Below are positions 26,670 to 37,186 of a stretch of DNA of 42,530 bases, piece after piece (the first letter of the stretch is position 1; each line of letters begins with the position of its first letter). Below the pieces are notes generated by a model. The model saw nothing but the letters and a program-made list of their open reading frames with translations. It searched no databases and was not told the DNA's origin. This DNA is from Pseudomonadota bacterium (GTDB taxonomy: Bacteria > Pseudomonadota > Gammaproteobacteria > Xanthomonadales > Rhodanobacteraceae), in assembly GCA_021781425.1 (NCBI GenBank), contig JAJXWU010000205.1, positions 1 to 42,530 of the forward strand, given 5' to 3'. Both the position numbers and the translations under genes were made by a program.

Positions 26670-28085
26670 ATGAAAACGTCCAATGCCATCATTGCGTGCA
26701 TCGCACTGACCGCTGCCGGCTTCGGTGTGCCGTCGCATGCGGCAGCGGCTGCGGCAGCGCCGGGCTCCGGCACGCGGATCGAGGAAAAGCTGGTGGCTCC
26801 GCCGAACGTGCCGCCGCCGATCCACCGCGACCAGCCGGCGCGCGTAGTCGTGCACCTGGAGACGCGCGAAGTCGTCAAGGAAATCGCCGACGGTGTGCGT
26901 TACGATTTCTGGACTTTCAACGGCAGCGTGCCCGGTCCGCTGATCCGCGTGCGCGAAGGCGACACCGTCGAGTTGCACCTGCGCAACGACCCCAGCTCGC
27001 ACATGGCGCACAACATCGACCTGCACGCGGTCATGGGGCCGGGTGGCGGCGCCGCCGCCACCGTCACGCCTCCCGGCCACGAGAGCGTGTTCGCGTTCAA
27101 GGCCATGCGCGCCGGCCTGTTCGTCTACCACTGCGCCACCGCGCCGGTGCCGATGCACATCGCCAACGGCATGTACGGAATGATCCTGGTGGAACCGCCG
27201 CAGGGACTGCCCAGGGCCGACAAGGAGTACTACGTGATGCAGGGCGATTTCTACACCGCCGGCGCCTATCACGAGCCGGGCCAGCAAGCCTTCGACATGC
27301 AGAAACTGCTGCTGGAGCAGCCGACCTACGTGCTCTTCAACGGCCGCGAAGGATCGCTCAGCGGCGACAGCGCGCTGACCTCCAAAGTCGGCGACACCGT
27401 GCGTCTGTTTGTCGGCGATGGCGGACCGAACCTGGCGTCGAGTTTCCACGTCATCGGCCAGATCTTCGACGACGTCGCCATCGAGGGCGGCAGTCTGGTC
27501 AATCACAACGTGCAGACCACGCTGATCCCGGCCGGTGGGGCGACGATGGTCGACCTCAAGACCCTGGTGCCCGGAACATTCCTGCTGGTGGACCATTCCA
27601 TCACCCGCGCCTTCATGCAGGGCGCGCTGGGCGAACTCAAGGTAGCCGGCGCCGCGCAACCGGCGTTGTACGAGAAGATTTCCAGCGGCCCGATCCCCGG
27701 CGCCGCGGTGGCCGCAAGCGCCCCCGCCGTCACCGCCTCGCGCGATGCAACGGCCGAGGGCAAACGCGTGTTCACGCAGATCTGTTCCGCCTGCCATCAA
27801 GGCAATGCGATGGGTCTGCCCGGCGCGTTTCCGCCGCTGGCGATGTCCGATTACCTCAACGCCGATCCGCACCGCGCCATCGGCATCGTGCTGCATGGCT
27901 TGAGCGGCAAGATTACCGTGAACAGCACCGGCTACGAAAACGTCATGCCTGCGCTGGGCGGGCAGCTGAGCGACGCCGAGATCGCCAACGTGTTGACCTA
28001 TGTGCTCAACAATTTCAACAACCAGGGCGGCACGATCAGTACCGATCAGGTCAAGGCGGTGCGCACCCGGGGTCAGCAACCCTGA
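26670..28085 (+). CDS. nirK: copper-containing nitrite reductase with C-terminal cytochrome c domain
   Basis: [47 protein letters not shown]-terminal [19 protein letters not shown] heme c domain. Confidence 0.96.
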   Translation: MKTSNAIIACIALTAAGFGVPSHAAAAAAAPGSGTRIEEKLVAPPNVPPPIHRDQPARVVVHLETREVVKEIADGVRYDFWTFNGSVPGPLIRVREGDTVELHLRNDPSSHMAHNIDLHAVMGPGGGAAATVTPPGHESVFAFKAMRAGLFVYHCATAPVPMHIANGMYGMILVEPPQGLPRADKEYYVMQGDFYTAGAYHEPGQQAFDMQKLLLEQPTYVLFNGREGSLSGDSALTSKVGDTVRLFVGDGGPNLASSFHVIGQIFDDVAIEGGSLVNHNVQTTLIPAGGATMVDLKTLVPGTFLLVDHSITRAFMQGALGELKVAGAAQPALYEKISSGPIPGAAVAASAPAVTASRDATAEGKRVFTQICSACHQGNAMGLPGAFPPLAMSDYLNADPHRAIGIVLHGLSGKITVNSTGYENVMPALGGQLSDAEIANVLTYVLNNFNNQGGTISTDQVKAVRTRGQQP

Positions 28086-28086
28086 C

Positions 28087-28884
28087 ATGCGCACGACCAG
28101 CGGCATGACGCGGTGCCACAGCTTGCCGGGTCTCGCCCTGCTTGCCGTGGTCGCAGCGACGGCCCATGCCAGTGCCGATTACCGGCCGTTGCCGGCCGCC
28201 GCGTTTCGCAGCGCGCTGGCCATCGATGGTGCGTCCGCACGCATTGCTCTGCCTGCGTTCGCGATGCGAACGGAGCCGGTGACGGTCGCGGAATTCGCCG
28301 CATTCCTGACGCGGCATCGGCAATGGCGGCGCGACCGCATCCTGCCGTTCTATGCGAATGCGGACTACCTGCGTGATTGGCGAACGCCGACCGTCGCCGG
28401 CCCCGAGTTCGCCGACCGCCAGCCGATAACCCAGGTCAGCTGGTTCGCTGCACGCGCCTACTGCGCCAGCGAACATGCGCGCCTGCCACGCTGGTATGAG
28501 TGGGAATACGCCGCGGCAGCCGATGCGACGCGACCCGATGCACGCAGCGATCCATTGCGCAACCAGCGCCTGCTCGCCGACATCCTGCGCGCCGGCGGCG
28601 AGCCGCCGCGGCTGATCGGAACGCAGCCGGCGAATGTCTACGGAATCGCCGACCTGGGCAGCCTGGTGTGGGAATGGACCGAAGACTACGCAGCGCTGTT
28701 TCCGAATGCCGACGCGCGTGTGGCTGGCGGCGGCCCGGTAGTGGCGCTGTGCGGCGGCTCCGCGCTCGCCTTCGCTGCCAAGAACGAGTACGCGCTGATG
28801 TTGCGCGTGGCGGCGCTGACCGCACTCAAGCCGGTCGATGCTTCGCCGCATGTCGGCTTTCGCTGTGTGCGCGACCCGGAATGA
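28087..28884 (+). CDS. nirV: NirV-like formylglycine-generating-enzyme (SUMF1)-fold protein
   Basis: ITQVSWFAARAYCASEHARLPRWYEWEYAA; GSLVWEWTEDY; GFRCVRD; directly after nirK. Confidence 0.85.
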   Translation: MRTTSGMTRCHSLPGLALLAVVAATAHASADYRPLPAAAFRSALAIDGASARIALPAFAMRTEPVTVAEFAAFLTRHRQWRRDRILPFYANADYLRDWRTPTVAGPEFADRQPITQVSWFAARAYCASEHARLPRWYEWEYAAAADATRPDARSDPLRNQRLLADILRAGGEPPRLIGTQPANVYGIADLGSLVWEWTEDYAALFPNADARVAGGGPVVALCGGSALAFAAKNEYALMLRVAALTALKPVDASPHVGFRCVRDPE

Positions 28885-29477
28885 GCATGGCGCGCGCGGC
28901 TCTGGCGTGGCTGTTGTGCATTCCGCTTCTTGCGGGCGCACGCGCCGGGGCTGCACCGCCCGGTCGCGCCGATCTGCCCGCGGACTCGCTCTATCGCATC
29001 GCCCCGCTGCAACTGCGCGACCAGGATGGCGCGCGTTTCGATCTGGCTTCGCTGCGCGGCCGGCCGGTCGTGCTCGGCATGTTCTACGCTTCGTGCCAGG
29101 TGGTATGCCCACTGCAGATCGATACGCTCAAGCGCCTGCAACGTGCGCTGCCGCAGGCGCTGCAGGTAGTGTTGATCAGCTTCGATCCGGCACACGACGG
29201 CGTGGCGCGTCTGCACGCGGTCGCCGCCGGGCATCGCGTGCGCGCGCCGGCGTTTCGGCTGACCCGGCTGGAGCACGGCGATCTTGACGCGCTCGGCGCG
29301 GTGCTCGGCATCGCCTGGCGGATCCTGCCCGGCGGCGGCGGCTACAGCCACAACGTCGTCTTCAACCTGCTCGATCGCGACGGCCGCATCGCCGCGCGCT
29401 CGGAAAAGATGGATGGTCTGGACGCGGATTTCGTGGCGGCAGCGCAGAAGGCGCTGGCGCAATCCGCGTCGAATTGA
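28881..29477 (+). CDS. SCO1/SenC-family copper chaperone-like protein
   Basis: GMFYASCQVVCPLQ (CxxxC); thioredoxin-like fold with late His; ATGA overlap with nirV. Confidence 0.85.
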   Translation: MSMARAALAWLLCIPLLAGARAGAAPPGRADLPADSLYRIAPLQLRDQDGARFDLASLRGRPVVLGMFYASCQVVCPLQIDTLKRLQRALPQALQVVLISFDPAHDGVARLHAVAAGHRVRAPAFRLTRLEHGDLDALGAVLGIAWRILPGGGGYSHNVVFNLLDRDGRIAARSEKMDGLDADFVAAAQKALAQSASN

Positions 29478-29560
29478 AGGCACCTGTCCAAGGTCGGATT
29501 GACGCGACCGGCGCGTACGCGGATTGTGGCGTTCCTGAATTTCTTGCGGGAATGCGCGCA

Positions 29561-29989
29561 ATGGGTGTCCGTTTATCGTGTCTCGCGTCCGTTGCGTGGT
29601 TGGCCTTGATTGCGGCGCACTCGGCATTCGCCGCGAACTTCACGGTTATGGTCGGCCAGAATGGTTCCGGCCAGTCGGCCTTCGCGTTCAATCCATCCGC
29701 ATTGACGATCCATACCGGCGATAGCGTCACGTTCACCAACTTCTGCCCCGGCGGTTCGTGCGGTTTCCACAATGTCGACTCGACCGGCGGACCGACCCCG
29801 TTCAAGTGTTCGGTAAATTGCGCGAGCACCAATACTCCGAACTCCACCGCATGGAGCGACGTGGTGACATTCCCGACGCAGGGCACCATCACCTACCAAT
29901 GCGATCAGCATTTTAGTTTCGGCATGACCGGCACGATCAACGTGCTGTCCTCGGTGCCGGTGCGGCTGCAATCGTTCGAGGTGAATTGA
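29561..29989 (+). CDS. plastocyanin/azurin-like cupredoxin, secreted
   Basis: Signal peptide; IHTGDSVTFTNFCPGGSCGFHNVDS and YQCDQHFSFGMTGTI (His...Cys-x2-His-x4-Met). Confidence 0.85.
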   Translation: MGVRLSCLASVAWLALIAAHSAFAANFTVMVGQNGSGQSAFAFNPSALTIHTGDSVTFTNFCPGGSCGFHNVDSTGGPTPFKCSVNCASTNTPNSTAWSDVVTFPTQGTITYQCDQHFSFGMTGTINVLSSVPVRLQSFEVN

Positions 29990-30003
29990 ACGGCCGAAAA
30001 CGA

Positions 30004-30028
30004 CGATGCCGGCGCGAGGCCGGCATCG
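30004..30028. terminator. Bidirectional intrinsic-terminator-like hairpin between convergent cupredoxin and fba genes
   Basis: CGATGCCGGC-GCGAG-GCCGGCATCG; minus-strand tail GTCGTTTTC. Confidence 0.7.
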
Positions 30029-30047
30029 TTGCGAACGTGTCTGCGAA

Positions 30048-31058
30048 TTACGCGGCTTTTTGCCACTGCCCCAGCGCGGCGAGTCCATTCTCTTTCGCGC
30101 GCATCGACACCGTCTTCTGCGCCTCGGCGAAGTTCTTGGCCATGTCCTTGGCCCAGAGCTTCAACGCGGCCGATTGCATGGCGCGGCCGTAACTGAAGGA
30201 CAATGGCCACGGATGCGGGCCGATCTGATTCATCGCGTTGAGGTGCGCGGTGGCTTGCTCGTCGCTCTGCCCGCCGGACAGGAACACGATGCCCGGAATC
30301 GCCGCCGGCACCGCAGCTTTCAAGCAACGCACGGTCGCTTCGGCGACTTCATCCACGTCGGCCTGCTCGGCGCAGCCCTTGCCCGAGATCACCATGCTCG
30401 CTTTCAGAATTGTGCCTTCGAGCATCACATTCTGTTCGTACAGCGATCCGAACAGCGAACGCAGCGTCGCTTCGGTCACGTCATAGCACACCTCAAGGTC
30501 GTGATCGCCGTCCATCAGCACTTCGGGTTCCACCATGGGCACTATGCCGGCCTCCTGGCATAGCGCGGCGTAGCGCGCCAGCGCGTGGCAGTTGGCCTCG
30601 ATGCAGGTGCCGGAAGGCGAATCCTCGCCGATGGTGATGACCGCGCGCCACTTGGCGAACTTGGCGCCAAGCTTGGCGTATTCGTTCAGGCGCTCGCGCA
30701 GGCCATCCAGACCTTCGGTGACCACTTCGCCGGGGAATCCGGCCAGCGACTGCGGCCCCTTGTCCACCTTGATGCCGGGCAGGATGCCGTTATCCATCAT
30801 CACCTTGGTAAACGGCACGCCGGCGCGGGTCGACTGGCGCAGGGTTTCGTCGTACAGGATCGCTCCGGAAATGTGCTCACCGAGGTTCGGTGCGGTCAGC
30901 AGCATTTCGCGGTAGGCGCGGCGATTTTCCTCGCTGTTCGGCACGTTCACCGCGGCGAAGCGCTTCGCAATCGTGTTGGTGGATTCGTCGATCGCGATGA
31001 TGCCCTTGCCGGGCGCGACCATCGCCTGGGCGATGGCTTCCAGTTGTTCGATGCTCAT
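30048..31058 (-). CDS. fructose-bisphosphate aldolase class I
   Basis: GKGIIAIDESTNTIAKRF; VPMVEPEVLMDGDHDLEVC; FLSGGQSDEQATAHLNAMN. Confidence 0.96.
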   Translation of the reverse strand: MSIEQLEAIAQAMVAPGKGIIAIDESTNTIAKRFAAVNVPNSEENRRAYREMLLTAPNLGEHISGAILYDETLRQSTRAGVPFTKVMMDNGILPGIKVDKGPQSLAGFPGEVVTEGLDGLRERLNEYAKLGAKFAKWRAVITIGEDSPSGTCIEANCHALARYAALCQEAGIVPMVEPEVLMDGDHDLEVCYDVTEATLRSLFGSLYEQNVMLEGTILKASMVISGKGCAEQADVDEVAEATVRCLKAAVPAAIPGIVFLSGGQSDEQATAHLNAMNQIGPHPWPLSFSYGRAMQSAALKLWAKDMAKNFAEAQKTVSMRAKENGLAALGQWQKAA

Positions 31059-31200
31059 GGCTGACTCCGCGGATGCGCGACGGCCCGAGCCGTCGGATGG
31101 GGCGCGAATTATAGTCCGGGCGGGGTCTCGGCGCGAGCCGAACTGTGGAACCTGGAATAACCGGCCGCGCTCGGCAGCTTGCGCCGGTTCTCCGGGTTCT

Positions 31201-31680
31201 CTAACGCACTGGAATCACGACGTCGTTGTCGTTGCCGTAACCGCTGAGCTTGCAAGGCGCCAACGCCCGCTCGCGCCTGGCACGATCGGCGGCATTCGGC
31301 GCTTTCGCATCCGGCAAGTTGAACGGCATCACCACATAGGTGCGCACTGGCAGGCGGCCGGAGTTCTGCGGCGTGGCCGCAAAGCGCATCCGTGAAACCA
31401 CGTTCACCGCCACTTTGGCGAGATCTCCGTCCGGAACGATCTTTTCCAGCGTGACGTCGCGCGTGCGGCCGTCGTTGCCGATGGTATACGCCACCGCCGC
31501 GCAGGTCGCCGCATTCAGATTTTTGCCGCGAAAGGGAACATTGGCTTCCTGCGCGGTCTTGGATTCCAGCAGCCAGTAACGCGCCAGATTTTCCGGCGGA
31601 ACCTTCTTCACATTTTCGACGGCAATGGCGCTGCCGGCGCACACTGTCGCAAGGATGGCGATCGATAGTTTGTTCATCAC
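31201..31680 (-). CDS. secreted TonB-C-terminal-like protein
   Basis: Signal peptide; CAAVAYTIGNDGRTRDVTLEKIVPDGDLAKVAVNVVSRMRFAATPQNSGRLPVRTYVVMPFNL. Confidence 0.65.
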   Translation of the reverse strand: MMNKLSIAILATVCAGSAIAVENVKKVPPENLARYWLLESKTAQEANVPFRGKNLNAATCAAVAYTIGNDGRTRDVTLEKIVPDGDLAKVAVNVVSRMRFAATPQNSGRLPVRTYVVMPFNLPDAKAPNAADRARRERALAPCKLSGYGNDNDVVIPVR

Positions 31681-31686
31681 CTTCTC

Positions 31687-33153
31687 CTACAAATCCCCCA
31701 ACCCTTCCGCCACCCCGCCTGCCCCCACGCGCAGTAACTTTAGCGTATTCGTGCCGCCATGCTGACCGGTGTGGTCGCCGTGGGTGAGGATGACACGGTC
31801 GCCCTCGGCGAGGCGCGATTGATTGTACAGATGCTGGATCGCGGCCTTGGCCGCGTGCGCGGCATCCACGCCGTGCGGATCGAACTCGACCGGAATAACG
31901 TCGCGCAAAAGCAGCATGCGCCGGCGCGCGGCCTCGCGCCGCGACAACGCATAGATCGGAACCGCCGAGCGGTAGCGCGACAGCCATTGCGCAGTGGCGC
32001 CGGATTCGGTCAGCGCCACGATCGCGCGCGGGTCGACCTGTGCGGACAGGAACATTGCCGCCATCGCCACGGCCTGATCGGTACGGTCGAACTTGTGCGT
32101 GCCCGGCTGATAGCGCTCGGTGGTATCGAACTGGTGTTCGGCGCCCAGACACACGCGCCGCATCGCCGCCACCGCCTTGTCGGGATGCTTGCCGGCGGCG
32201 GTTTCCTGCGACAGCATTACCGCGTCGGTGCCGTCGAGTACGGCGTTGGCAACGTCGAGCACTTCGGCACGCGTGGGAATCGGCGACTCGACCATCGACT
32301 GCATCATCTGCGTGGCGGTGATCACCGCCTTGTTGCGCGAGAGCGCCTCGCGGATGATCTTCTTCTGGATGCCGGGCAACTCGGCGTCACCGATTTCCAC
32401 GCCCAGATCGCCGCGCGCGACCATCACCGCGTCGGAGGCGTCGATGATCTCACCGAGCGCGACGATCGCCTCGGCGCGTTCGATTTTCGCCACCAACGCT
32501 GCGCTGCCACCCGCCGCGCGCAGAAGTTTGCGGCTTTCGATCATGTCCGCGGCGGACTTGGCGAAGGACACGGCCAGGAAGTCCGCGCCCAGTTCCGCGG
32601 CAAGCCGGATGTCGAGCTTGTCCTTTTCCGCGAGCGCAGCCAGCGACAGACCGCCGCCGAGGCGGTTGATGCCCTTGCGGTCGGAGAGCGCGCCGCCCAC
32701 GGCAACGACAGTGCGGATCGTGGTGCCGTCGATGCGTTCCACGCCAAGCGCGATCAGGCCGTCGTCAAGCAGCAGGGTGTCGCCTGCGCGTACATCGTTA
32801 TACAAATCCAGATAGCTCACGCCGACCCGATGCACATCGCCCGGCGCGGCGTTGGCGTCGCACTCGAGCGCGAACGGCTGGCCCGGCTCCAGCATGACCG
32901 GCGCAGAGGCAAATTTCGCAATGCGGATTTTCGGACCCTGCAGATCGGCGAGCACACCAACCTCGCGCCCGAGACTGGCGGCGGCGGCGCGCGCCTCGCG
33001 CGCGCGCCGGCGATGATCGTCCGCCGCGCCATGCGACAGATTCAGGCGCACCACGTCGGCGCCTTCGACGAGAATCTTCTCCAGCATTCCCGGCGCGTCG
33101 GTGGCCGGACCGAGTGTGGCGATGATCTTGGTGCGGCGCAGTTGCGAATCCAT
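31687..33153 (-). CDS. pyk: pyruvate kinase
   Basis: RRTKIIATLGPATDAP; VMVARGDLGVEIGDAELPGIQKKII; ITATQMMQSM. Confidence 0.97.
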   Translation of the reverse strand: MDSQLRRTKIIATLGPATDAPGMLEKILVEGADVVRLNLSHGAADDHRRRAREARAAAASLGREVGVLADLQGPKIRIAKFASAPVMLEPGQPFALECDANAAPGDVHRVGVSYLDLYNDVRAGDTLLLDDGLIALGVERIDGTTIRTVVAVGGALSDRKGINRLGGGLSLAALAEKDKLDIRLAAELGADFLAVSFAKSAADMIESRKLLRAAGGSAALVAKIERAEAIVALGEIIDASDAVMVARGDLGVEIGDAELPGIQKKIIREALSRNKAVITATQMMQSMVESPIPTRAEVLDVANAVLDGTDAVMLSQETAAGKHPDKAVAAMRRVCLGAEHQFDTTERYQPGTHKFDRTDQAVAMAAMFLSAQVDPRAIVALTESGATAQWLSRYRSAVPIYALSRREAARRRMLLLRDVIPVEFDPHGVDAAHAAKAAIQHLYNQSRLAEGDRVILTHGDHTGQHGGTNTLKLLRVGAGGVAEGLGDL

Positions 33154-33213
33154 GCGGGAATCCCGAAAGAAGATTCCTTAAACTACCACAGCATTGCTTG
33201 CGAGGAACGGCGT

Positions 33214-33768
33214 ATGAGCGATATCGACGAAGGCAAGGGACTGGACCTTGCAGGATCGAAGAGCAAACCGCTTTGGTGGCTGCTGATAATTGCAGCCATT
33301 CCGATTGCTGGGTTTACGGCGGCGCTGCTACTTGCGCCTCGTTACACCGCATACGTCGCTTCCACGCACGCGCTCGACTTGCGTTTCGCCGCGCCCGTGC
33401 TGGTGCTGCTCGTGCTGCTCGTGATCGCGAAAACGATCGCGGGCGCAGGTGTGTGCGTCGATCAAGGCGTCCTCATCATCCACACCAGCGTCGGCACCAA
33501 ACGCATCCCACTCGCGAACCTGCGCGCGCACGGCGTGCGCATCGTGAATTTCAGCGAGCATCCCGAACTGTGCCCCATCATCAAACTTTGGGGCACTGGC
33601 CTGCCTGGCTTTGCCGGTGGGTGGTTCAAGCTGCGCAATGGCGACAAGGCTGTGTGTGTGTTGCTGGATCGAAGCCAAATAAGCTGGCTGCACAGCAACG
33701 AAGACAAACTTACGCTGTTGCTATCTCTGGCCGAGCCGGAAAAGCTGCGCGCGATGCTGGAGCACTGA
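33214..33768 (+). CDS. membrane protein with bacterial PH-like domain
   Basis: Start at MSDIDEGKGLDL; two hydrophobic segments then GVCVDQGVLIIHTSVGTKRIPLANLRAHGVRI. Confidence 0.65.
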   Translation: MSDIDEGKGLDLAGSKSKPLWWLLIIAAIPIAGFTAALLLAPRYTAYVASTHALDLRFAAPVLVLLVLLVIAKTIAGAGVCVDQGVLIIHTSVGTKRIPLANLRAHGVRIVNFSEHPELCPIIKLWGTGLPGFAGGWFKLRNGDKAVCVLLDRSQISWLHSNEDKLTLLLSLAEPEKLRAMLEH

Positions 33769-33778
33769 ACCGTCAATT

Positions 33779-33888
33779 CCGTTCGTGTTGAGCGTAGCGG
33801 AGCAAGGCTCCGCGAAGTCGAAACACCTGACTGTGATAGTCACAACCCTTCGACTTCGCGCCTGCGGCGCTACGCCCAGGGCGAACGG
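33779..33888. repeat. Intergenic inverted-repeat element, copy 2
   Basis: CCGTTCGTGTTGAGCGTAGCG...CGCGAAGTCGAAACAC...CCCTTCGACTTCGCGCC...CTACGCCCAGGGCGAACGG. Confidence 0.85.
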
Positions 33889-33892
33889 TCAT

Positions 33893-35068
33893 TTACTTTG
33901 CGCGCGCCCTCAACGCCGCCACCGCCGGCAACTCCTTGCCTTCCAGAAATTCCAGGAACGCACCGCCGCCGGTGGAGATGTAGGAAATATCCTTTTCCAC
34001 GCCGTACTTTTCCACGGCCGCGAGCGTGTCGCCGCCGCCAGCGATGGAAAACGCGTTCGATGCCGCGATTGCGCGCGCAAGCGTTTCCGTGCCTTTACCA
34101 AACGCATCGAACTCGAACACGCCAACCGGCCCGTTCCATACCACCGTGCCGGACTTGGCGATCAGCGCGGCGTAGCGCGCGGCGGTTTCCGGGCCGATGT
34201 CGAGGATCATGTCGCCAGATGCGACAGCTTCCACTTTTTTCACCGTGGCCGGCGCGTCCACCTTGAACTCCGGCGCGACGACAACATCGGTCGGCACCGG
34301 CACCTCGGCGCCACGCGCTTTCGCCGCGGCCATGATCTTTTTCGCCATGTCGATCAGATTCGCCTCGACCAGCGACTTGCCGATGCTGTGGCCAGCCGCG
34401 GCGATGAAGGTATTGGCGATGCCGCCGCCGACGATCAGCTGATCCACTTTCGCGATCAGGCTTTCGAGGAGTGCGAGTTTGGTCGAAACTTTCGAGCCGG
34501 CGACGATGGCGAGCAAGGGTCGCGCCGGGTGTTCCAGCGCGCGCGCCAATGCATCGAGTTCGGCCATCAGCAGCGGCCCGCCACAAGCGACTCTTGCCGC
34601 GCGAATCGCACCGTGGGTGGATGCCTGAGCGCGATGTGCGGTGCCGAAGGCGTCCATCACGTAGATGTCGCACAGCGCGGCGTATTTCGCCGACAACTCG
34701 GGCGAATCCCCGCTCTCGCCCACATTCATGCGGCAATTTTCCAGCAGCACGACTTCGCCCGGCGCCACGTCCACGCCGTTGAGGTAATCCCGCACCAGCC
34801 GCACCGGCTTGCCGAGCGCATGGCCGAGCCAGTCGGCGACGGGCTTCAGCGATTCGGATTCCTCGAACACGCCTTCCTTGGGTCGGCCAAGATGCGAGAG
34901 CACCATGACCTTCGCACCCGCGTCGCGTGCACGTTCGATCGTCGGCAGGGCGGCATCCAACCGCTGCGCGGCGGTGATGCGGCCGTCATGCAGCGGTACG
35001 TTCAGATCCTCGCGGATCAGCACGCGCTTGCCGGCCAAGTCGAGATCGTTCATGCGAAGAATGGACAT
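33893..35068 (-). CDS. pgk: phosphoglycerate kinase
   Basis: [70 protein letters not shown]. Confidence 0.97.
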   Translation of the reverse strand: MSILRMNDLDLAGKRVLIREDLNVPLHDGRITAAQRLDAALPTIERARDAGAKVMVLSHLGRPKEGVFEESESLKPVADWLGHALGKPVRLVRDYLNGVDVAPGEVVLLENCRMNVGESGDSPELSAKYAALCDIYVMDAFGTAHRAQASTHGAIRAARVACGGPLLMAELDALARALEHPARPLLAIVAGSKVSTKLALLESLIAKVDQLIVGGGIANTFIAAAGHSIGKSLVEANLIDMAKKIMAAAKARGAEVPVPTDVVVAPEFKVDAPATVKKVEAVASGDMILDIGPETAARYAALIAKSGTVVWNGPVGVFEFDAFGKGTETLARAIAASNAFSIAGGGDTLAAVEKYGVEKDISYISTGGGAFLEFLEGKELPAVAALRARAK

Positions 35069-35355
35069 GGGCGCTCCGGAGTAGGGTGAGCGTGTATTGT
35101 AATTCGACCTGCCCTCAGGCCGCGACAGCGGCGAGTTCCGCACGCGTACCGGGGACTGGCGACTGTCAGCGGCACCGCTGATGGATGCGCGACACGCATT
35201 CCGTTCGTTTTGGATATATAGCCGTCTAGATTGCCAGATCGATATCCTTGAATGTGCGGTCGATTGAGGTATGAGCCACGAGGCCGGCACGTGGCGGACT
35301 TGCGCATGCTGCGGGCTTCGGCGACCATTGCCTTGACCTTGCCGTGGCATCAGTG

Positions 35356-37104
35356 ATGCACACGATCGCCTTCATTCAGGATCTGGCCGTGATTATGCTC
35401 GCCGCGGGCATCGTCACCGTGCTGTTCCATCTGCTGCGTCAACCGGTGGTGCTCGGCTACATCGCCGCCGGGGTGCTGATCGGCCCGCACACGCCGCCGT
35501 ACACGTGGGTCACGGACGCGCAGAGTATCCAGACCGTGGCCGAACTCGGCCTGATCTTCCTGCTGTTCTCGCTGGGTCTGGAATTCTCGTTGCGCCACCT
35601 GCGCCGGGTCGGCGCCACTGCCGTCGTCGCCGCGCTCGCCGGCATCGTCACCATGCTGTGGCTCGGCTACGAACTGGGACTCGCTTTCGGCTGGCGCGCC
35701 ATGGACGCGCTGTTCCTCGGCGCGATGCTGTCGATCTCCTCGACCACTATCACGATCAAGGCGATCGACGAGCTGGGTCTGAAAAAGCAGGCGTTCGCCC
35801 ACATCGTCTTCGCCGTGCTCATCGTCGAAGACGTGCTCGCCATCGCCATGATCGCATTGCTGTCCGGCGTCGCCGCGACCGGCACGGTCATTCCCGGCGA
35901 AGCGCTCGCCACACTCGGTGGCCTGACCGTGTTCCTGGTCGCCTCGCTCGTCATCGGCATCCTTGCCGTGCCGCGTCTGCTTGACTACGTGGCCCGCTTC
36001 CATCGCGACGAGATGCTTCTGGTTGGCGTGCTAGGTCTGCTGTTCGGTTTCTGCCTGCTCGTCACCTGGCTCGGCTACAGCGTCGCGCTCGGCGCCTTCG
36101 TGATCGGCGTAATCGTCGCCGAGGCGCGCAGCCTCGCGCGTATCGAGCACCTGATTGCACCGCTGCGTGACATGTTCAGCGCGGTCTTCTTCGTCGCCGT
36201 GGGACTGCAACTCGATCCGCGCGCCTTGGTCGAATACGCCGGCCCGATCGCCGCGATCACCGCCATCGTGATCTCCGGCAAGATCCTCGCGCGCTGTGCC
36301 GGCGCGTTCGCCGCGGGACAGAGTGGCCGCGTGTCGCTGCGTGTTGGCATGAGCCTGGCACAGATCGGCGAATTCTCGTTCATCATCGCCGCCCTCGGCG
36401 CATCATTGAAAGTAACGAGCGATTTTCTGTATCCCGTCGCGGTCGCGGTGTCCGCAATCACCACGTTGTTCACGCCGTATCTGATCCGCGCTTCCGACCC
36501 GCTGGCGCGGCGCCTGCACATCGCCCTGCCCTACTCGCTGCGCCGCATTGCGCATTTGTATACGCACTGGCTGCAAGGCCTGCGCCTGCAGGGCGACCGG
36601 GCAGTCATCGCCGCGATGGTGCGACGGATCCTGCTGCAGACCTTCGTCAATCTGTGCCTGGTCGCGGCGATCTTCGCCGGCGTCGCCTGGCTGGGGCGTG
36701 CGCGCGCCGCCGACATCGCCACGTTGCTGCCGAGCCGGCCCATGGCGAATGCACTTCTGTGGGGAGCGGCGCTATTGCTGTCGCTGCCGTTCCTGATCGC
36801 CGCCTACCGCAAGCTCAAGGCGCTGGCCATGCTGCTCGCCGAGATGGGCGTGCACGCCGGACGCCACACCGAGAGAGCGCGCCGTGTCGTCGCCGAAGTG
36901 CTGCCGGCGGCATCGATCGCGGCCATGCTGCTGCTGGTCGGGGCGCTGTCGTCGAGCATCCTGCCGCCCGCGGAACTGCTGGTCGCGGTGCTGGCGATGG
37001 GCGCGCTGGTTCTGGTCTTGCTGCGGCACATCCTCGTCAAACTGCACTCGCGCCTGCAGATCGCCCTGATCGAGACGTTTCAGTCGGACAAGAGCGAGCA
37101 CTGA
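35356..37104 (+). CDS. CPA2-family cation/proton antiporter (Kef/YbaL-like) without RCK domain
   Basis: [24 protein letters not shown]...; [13 protein letters not shown]-terminal ~180 aa has further TM helices and no Rossmann GxGxxG. Confidence 0.88.
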   Translation: MHTIAFIQDLAVIMLAAGIVTVLFHLLRQPVVLGYIAAGVLIGPHTPPYTWVTDAQSIQTVAELGLIFLLFSLGLEFSLRHLRRVGATAVVAALAGIVTMLWLGYELGLAFGWRAMDALFLGAMLSISSTTITIKAIDELGLKKQAFAHIVFAVLIVEDVLAIAMIALLSGVAATGTVIPGEALATLGGLTVFLVASLVIGILAVPRLLDYVARFHRDEMLLVGVLGLLFGFCLLVTWLGYSVALGAFVIGVIVAEARSLARIEHLIAPLRDMFSAVFFVAVGLQLDPRALVEYAGPIAAITAIVISGKILARCAGAFAAGQSGRVSLRVGMSLAQIGEFSFIIAALGASLKVTSDFLYPVAVAVSAITTLFTPYLIRASDPLARRLHIALPYSLRRIAHLYTHWLQGLRLQGDRAVIAAMVRRILLQTFVNLCLVAAIFAGVAWLGRARAADIATLLPSRPMANALLWGAALLLSLPFLIAAYRKLKALAMLLAEMGVHAGRHTERARRVVAEVLPAASIAAMLLLVGALSSSILPPAELLVAVLAMGALVLVLLRHILVKLHSRLQIALIETFQSDKSEH

Positions 37105-37131
37105 TTCTTCTCGCAACAGCTGAGCAAAACC

Positions 37132-37157
37132 GCGGCGCGCCCGGGCTGGCGCGCCGC
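37132..37157. terminator. Perfect 10-bp GC hairpin between convergent genes
   Basis: GCGGCGCGCC-CGGGCT-GGCGCGCCGC with minus-strand GGTTTTGC tail. Confidence 0.65.
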
Positions 37158-37186
37158 ATCCGCTTCGGCTGCGATCATTCACCGCT

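Noticed and set aside
26604-28106. 500 aa minus ORF opposite nirK, and 26570..28108 + in another frame
   Set aside because: Shadow frames; NirK copper and heme motifs define the real frame.
26670-29989. Complete denitrification island
   Set aside because: Only nitrite reductase and accessory genes are present; no nar, nor or nos genes in this window.
31759-33213. N-terminal portion of the 669 aa ORF 31759..33768 (+)
   Set aside because: Antisense to pyk; the real gene starts at MSDIDEGKG (33214).
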